Positions 61,548 through 64,000 of a stretch of DNA of 64,000 nucleotides are shown here, in pieces. The position numbers were made by a program, and so were the translations under genes. The stretch is from Acidobacteriota bacterium. Lineage in GTDB: Bacteria; Acidobacteriota; Terriglobia; Terriglobales; Acidobacteriaceae. Below the pieces are notes generated by a model. That model had not been told where the DNA came from. It ran no database searches and worked only from the letters and a program-made list of their open reading frames with translations. Numbering within the stretch: position 1 is the stretch's first letter; each line of letters begins with the position of its first letter. Where the stretch lies: positions 1 to 64,000 of the forward strand of contig JABCZH010000008.1 in the NCBI GenBank assembly GCA_013289795.1. The letters run 5' to 3'.

Positions 61548-61758
61548 ATTCGTCCTTTACGACTTCCGCCATACCTTCGCAACCCGCCTCGCGCAGGCTG
61601 GTATTGACCTTGCCACGCTGGCGGCGATTCTGGGTCACAGCTCGATTCGGCTGGTGCAGCGCTATGTCCATCCGACCGCTGAGCATAAGCGCAGTGCGAT
61701 GCTCCATTATGACGAACTATTGAGGCCCAATCAGCACGAAAGCTCAAATCGGGCCTAA
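61537..61758 (+). pseudogene. Tyrosine recombinase (integrase), C-terminal remnant
   Basis: About 73 codons encode only the end of a phage-type integrase: [20 protein letters not shown] carries the HxxR motif, [20 protein letters not shown] carries the LGH motif and the catalytic Tyr, and a normal C-terminal helix follows. The N-terminal domains and the first catalytic Arg are missing; the frame upstream runs antisense through another gene. It ends 34 bp from the tRNA-Cys 3' end, the usual place for an integrase of a tRNA-targeting element. It cannot be functional alone. Confidence 0.85.
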
Positions 61759-61791
61759 CTGCAATCGAGACAAGCAACTGCAAGGAAAGTT

Positions 61792-61866
61792 TGGAGGCGC
61801 GGGTCGGAATCGAACCGACGCATAAAGGTTTTGCAGACCTCTCCCTTACCACTTGGGTACCGCGCC
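61792..61866 (-). tRNA. trnC: tRNA-Cys (GCA)
   Basis: A complete 75-base cloverleaf on the minus strand: acceptor GGCGCGG pairs with CCGCGCC, the anticodon arm is GAGGT-CTGCAAA-ACCTT with anticodon GCA, the T arm is GTCGG-TTCGAAT-CCGAC, and the 3' CCA is encoded (61792-61794). Its 3' part is duplicated at 50327, marking it as an integration target. Confidence 0.96.
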
Positions 61867-61931
61867 CTGAGAAATAAATTAGCTGTACTGACCGGAAAAG
61901 TCCACCGGTGCCGTGCATCTATAGGAGAACG

Positions 61932-61954
61932 AAAAGCCCCGCCAACGCGGGGCT
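61932..61954 (-). terminator. Intrinsic terminator after tRNA-Gly
   Basis: AGCCCCGC (61935-61942) and GCGGGGCT (61947-61954) with a four-base loop; on the minus strand it is followed by TTTTCG. It lies 12 bp after the 3' end of tRNA-Gly and before tRNA-Cys. Confidence 0.85.
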
Positions 61955-61965
61955 AGTCAAATCTC

Positions 61966-62040
61966 TGGAGCGGGAGACGGGGGTCGAACCCGCGACATCG
62001 ACCTTGGCAAGGTCGCGCTCTACCACTGAGCTACTCCCGC
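61966..62040 (-). tRNA. trnG: tRNA-Gly (GCC)
   Basis: A 75-base cloverleaf on the minus strand: acceptor GCGGGAG/CTCCCGC, D arm with GCTCAGTGGTAGAGC, anticodon arm GACCT-TGCCAAG type with anticodon GCC, T arm CGGG-TTCGACC-CCCG, encoded CCA (61966-61968). All arms pair well. Confidence 0.96.
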
Positions 62041-62093
62041 TCGGCTCCGAAGATTATAACATTGCATCCGGCTACCCCAAATCCACCACAGAG

Positions 62094-62111
62094 GCACAGA
62101 GTCACAAAGGG
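62094..62111. repeat. CACAGAGG-type intergenic repeat, copy 4
   Basis: CACCACAGAGGCACAGAGTC followed by ACAAAGG. Same orientation as the other three copies; about 60 bp past the stop of the tryptophan dioxygenase gene. Confidence 0.6.
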
Positions 62112-62169
62112 AATCTTGCAACAAACCGATTGGTCGAGAGCCGCACGAGCGAGGACGCTCGCGCCTACA

Positions 62170-62880
62170 TCAGCCCTTCTGCATGGCCTCGTTGGCTTTG
62201 GCGGTGATACGGTTGCGTACGTCCCATAGGTCTTTGTAGAAGAAATGTTCCATGCGCTGGTGCAGGACTTCGACCGGCGTGCCCATGGTGCCCACGACTC
62301 CGCCCCCGATGATTCTTTGCGCCAGCTTGAGGTGGTGAAAACGGAAAATGTGGGCGCGCTCGTCAAAATCCAGCAGACGCTCGGCCGTGTCATGCAGACC
62401 GAAAAGCTCCGCGTGCCGGCGATAGACGTCGTCGACGGTTACGCCGGCTTTATGAAGCTGGGCGTGGAATGCTTCCCCGAGGCGCGGGCCAATATGCAGC
62501 AGGCTCAGGAAGCCGGGCGAGTCCAAGCCGCTGCCGTGTCCCAGGCCGGCGCGGATGATGTGATAGTCATAGGGCGTGATCGTCTCCAGCACGTGCAACA
62601 TGGAGACGGGATATTCCAGCATCTGGTTGGCGCGACGGATCAGGCGGCAGGCGTTGGCGAAGTCGCCTTCCTCGATGAGGGTGCGAGCGCGGCCCAATTC
62701 GAAGGCGACGCCCTTCAGCAGGATTTCCGAACTCTGGTGGATGACCTGGAAAGTCATTTCATCTTTGTGCAGGAGTTCCTGGTCAGGCTTTTGCAGAGAC
62801 AGAAGTTCGTCGGTGCGCAGGTAGCGCTCGTAGTCGGAGTTGCCTTTGCCGGGCAGAATCGGTTTTTTCAGGTCGTCCAT
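62170..62880 (-). CDS. kynA: Tryptophan 2,3-dioxygenase
   Basis: A 236-residue heme dioxygenase of the bacterial TDO type. YLRTDELLSLQKP near the start, MTFQVIHQSSEILLK with the N-terminal active-site helix, the central LGHGSGLDSPGF, and FRFHHLKLAQRIIG with the proximal heme His region. It opens the indole ring of tryptophan to N-formylkynurenine, the first step of the kynurenine pathway. The usual GTGGT motif reads GTMGT here, a small departure near the active site. It begins seven bases after the stop of the ABC ATPase gene, so the two are co-transcribed although no functional link is known. Confidence 0.93.
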   Translation of the reverse strand: MDDLKKPILPGKGNSDYERYLRTDELLSLQKPDQELLHKDEMTFQVIHQSSEILLKGVAFELGRARTLIEEGDFANACRLIRRANQMLEYPVSMLHVLETITPYDYHIIRAGLGHGSGLDSPGFLSLLHIGPRLGEAFHAQLHKAGVTVDDVYRRHAELFGLHDTAERLLDFDERAHIFRFHHLKLAQRIIGGGVVGTMGTPVEVLHQRMEHFFYKDLWDVRNRITAKANEAMQKG

Positions 62881-62887
62881 AGGAATT

Positions 62888-63595
62888 TCAGTGGTGGCCG
62901 GTCCATTGCGGATCTTTTTCCGGCGGCACGATCTCGCCGTCGCGCATGTGGATCATGCGATCGCCATAGGCGGCTGCTTCCGGGTTGTGCGTAATCATGA
63001 GCACAGTCTGGCCCAGTTCCCGGTTGGAGTGCCGCAACATGTTCAGAACGGTTTCCGAGTTGGCCGAATCCAGGTTGCCGGTAGGCTCGTCGGCCAGCAC
63101 AATCGCCGGCTTGTTGATGAGCGCGCGGGCCAGCGCTACCCGCTGCTGTTCGCCGCCAGAGAGTTCCGATGGGCGATGCGGCAGCCGCTTCTCCAGCCCC
63201 AGCAGTCCCACGATCTTATCGAAGTAGGCAGCATCGCGCTTGCCGTTGGCACCGGCAATATCGAGAGCAATGTCGATGTTGGAGCGGGCATCGAGTGTGG
63301 GCAACAAGTTGAACTTCTGAAAGACGAACCCGATCTTGCGTTTGCGCAGGCGGGTGCGTTCGGCGTCGGAAAGTTGGGCAAAATCGTCACCGTCAACGGT
63401 GACGTGGCCGGAGTCAGCCCGGGTCAGTCCGCCGAGCAGGTAAAACAGCGTGGATTTCCCGCTGCCCGAGGGGCCGACGACGCTCACAAACTCGCCTTTT
63501 TGAATGCTGAAAGAGATGCCGCGCAGGGCCTGAACCTCGATTTTTCCCACGTGGTAGGTCTTTCGCACATCCACGGCTTCAATGAAGGCATTCAT
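62888..63595 (-). CDS. LolD/MacB-type ABC transporter ATPase
   Basis: A complete 235-residue ATPase: Walker A GPSGSGKST, Q loop region FVFQKFNLLPTL, signature LSGGEQQR, Walker B IVLADEPTGNLD and H-loop MITHNPEAA. The sequence is of the LolD/MacB/FtsE-like group, which works with FtsX-type permeases in lipoprotein release, efflux or cell-wall control. No permease gene is in the window; it may be upstream, beyond the window edge, or elsewhere. The start ATG is at 63595. Confidence 0.92.
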   Translation of the reverse strand: MNAFIEAVDVRKTYHVGKIEVQALRGISFSIQKGEFVSVVGPSGSGKSTLFYLLGGLTRADSGHVTVDGDDFAQLSDAERTRLRKRKIGFVFQKFNLLPTLDARSNIDIALDIAGANGKRDAAYFDKIVGLLGLEKRLPHRPSELSGGEQQRVALARALINKPAIVLADEPTGNLDSANSETVLNMLRHSNRELGQTVLMITHNPEAAAYGDRMIHMRDGEIVPPEKDPQWTGHH

Positions 63596-63648
63596 GCGAA
63601 GCTTCGATCTTACACGAAGCTACGCGGACGGTGGAGGCTAGGAAAGGC

Positions 63649-64000
63649 TCACGCAGCGGTGGTGTGGGACGGTGGTGGATGCGGCGTCGGTGGTTGCAGC
63701 CGTTTGGGGCCCCGCTTGCGCACCAGCAGCACACGGATGCGTTCCAGGATCTCTACCGGAGCGGACATGCCTTTGGGAAGAAAAACGTCAGCGCGAGTGT
63801 CCTGGTCGTAGGTCTTCACCTTGCTTGAAAGCAAGATGGCTGGAGTATGGGGAGAGAACGCCTTGACCGACTGAATCAGCTGGCCGCCGTCGACCCCGGG
63901 CATGGTCAGATCGGCCAGCACCAGGTCAATCCCGCCCTTTTTGAAAATCTCCATCGCGTCGGCGCTGGCGGCGCAGGCTATTACACGGTAGCCGCGGGTT
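63649..64000 (-). CDS. Response-regulator receiver domain protein, partial
   Basis: The end of a receiver domain protein; its frame is open through the right edge of the window (TRGYRVIACAASADAMEIF continues upstream of the first Met seen). Phospho-acceptor Asp is in LVLADLTMPGVDGG, Ser in AILLSSKV, and Lys in FLPKGMS. The last 20 residues are a Pro-rich tail (TPHPPPSHTTAA). It is probably a single-domain regulator of PleD/CheY type. The N-terminal start lies outside. Confidence 0.85.
   Translation of the reverse strand, partial: TRGYRVIACAASADAMEIFKKGGIDLVLADLTMPGVDGGQLIQSVKAFSPHTPAILLSSKVKTYDQDTRADVFLPKGMSAPVEILERIRVLLVRKRGPKRLQPPTPHPPPSHTTAA

Larger units (their letters stand above)
50327..61839. 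mobile_element. Probable decayed integrative element at tRNA-Cys
   Basis: The 49-bp sequences 50327-50375 and 61791-61839 are direct repeats with one mismatch (50364 A, 61828 G). The right copy is the 3' part of the intact tRNA-Cys gene; the left copy is an isolated fragment. A tyrosine integrase C-terminus lies 34 bp from the tRNA. This is what an element that integrates at a tRNA 3' end leaves. Cargo runs 50.5-61.5 kb. The integrase is truncated, so the element is probably immobile. Boundaries are inferred from the repeats. Confidence 0.7.

Noticed and set aside
1-64000. CRISPR array
   Set aside because: No series of regularly spaced short direct repeats was found; the repeats seen are inverted, dispersed or inside proteins.

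Overview
The window looks like a chromosome segment of a high-GC, Gram-negative, motile or chemotactic heterotroph. Acidobacteriota (Terriglobia/Koribacter-like) is the best guess. The reasons are the many secreted beta-propeller and GloVer-type repeat proteins, TonB-C domain proteins, SRPBCC proteins next to an ArsR regulator, very large GAF/PAS kinases, and intergenic CACAGAGG-type repeats. This assignment is inference from gene content; there is no rRNA gene here to confirm it.

Layout. 0-2.8 kb: an ArsR regulator (5' truncated), two SRPBCC proteins and a YVTN-type lipoprotein. 2.8-11 kb: a minus-strand chemotaxis operon (MCP-cheW-cheR-cheA-cheB-cheY-cheX) preceded by a small TonB-C protein. 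11.3-17 kb: a plus-strand signalling operon with a 4xGAF/3xPAS histidine kinase, a lone receiver and an NtrC-type sigma-54 activator, joined by ATGA/GTGA overlaps. 17-25.6 kb: an accessory patch with a frameshifted secreted protein, two PIN-domain toxin-antitoxin pairs, a PilZ-like/unknown/HisKA-only trio, a duplicated-domain secreted protein and three separate PD-(D/E)XK nuclease-fold proteins. 25.6-29.5 kb: uvrB and an unusual receiver-TonB fusion. 30-33.3 kb: two secreted propeller proteins followed by a 25-codon pqqA-like peptide gene. 33.7-37.3 kb: a DoxX-like protein, a SAM methyltransferase and a secreted zinc metallopeptidase. 37.4-43.4 kb: the complete pyruvate dehydrogenase complex (aceE-aceF-lpd). 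43.6-50.2 kb: a Dps-like protein, membrane and unknown proteins, an XRE regulator with a degenerate S24-like tail and two secreted propeller proteins.

50.3-61.8 kb is probably a decayed integrative element. An intact tRNA-Cys(GCA) lies at its right edge, a 49-bp copy of that tRNA's 3' part lies at its left edge, and a tyrosine-integrase C-terminal remnant sits just inside the right edge. Its cargo is mostly secreted repeat proteins (a 1354-aa FG-GAP protein and two GloVer-repeat proteins) plus small unknown genes. A family of inverted-repeat (MITE/REP-like) sequences with the core CACTCATTGACC is scattered between these genes. Beyond the island come tRNA-Gly(GCC), tryptophan 2,3-dioxygenase, a LolD/MacB-type ABC ATPase and a response regulator cut by the window end.

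The points most worth following up are the tRNA-Cys island and its inverted repeats, the orphan pqqA-like peptide, the cluster of toxin-antitoxin and nuclease-fold genes with a leaderless-looking operator/promoter, and the receiver-TonB and HisKA-only signalling proteins. All start choices, motifs and repeats were read by eye; no database search was run.
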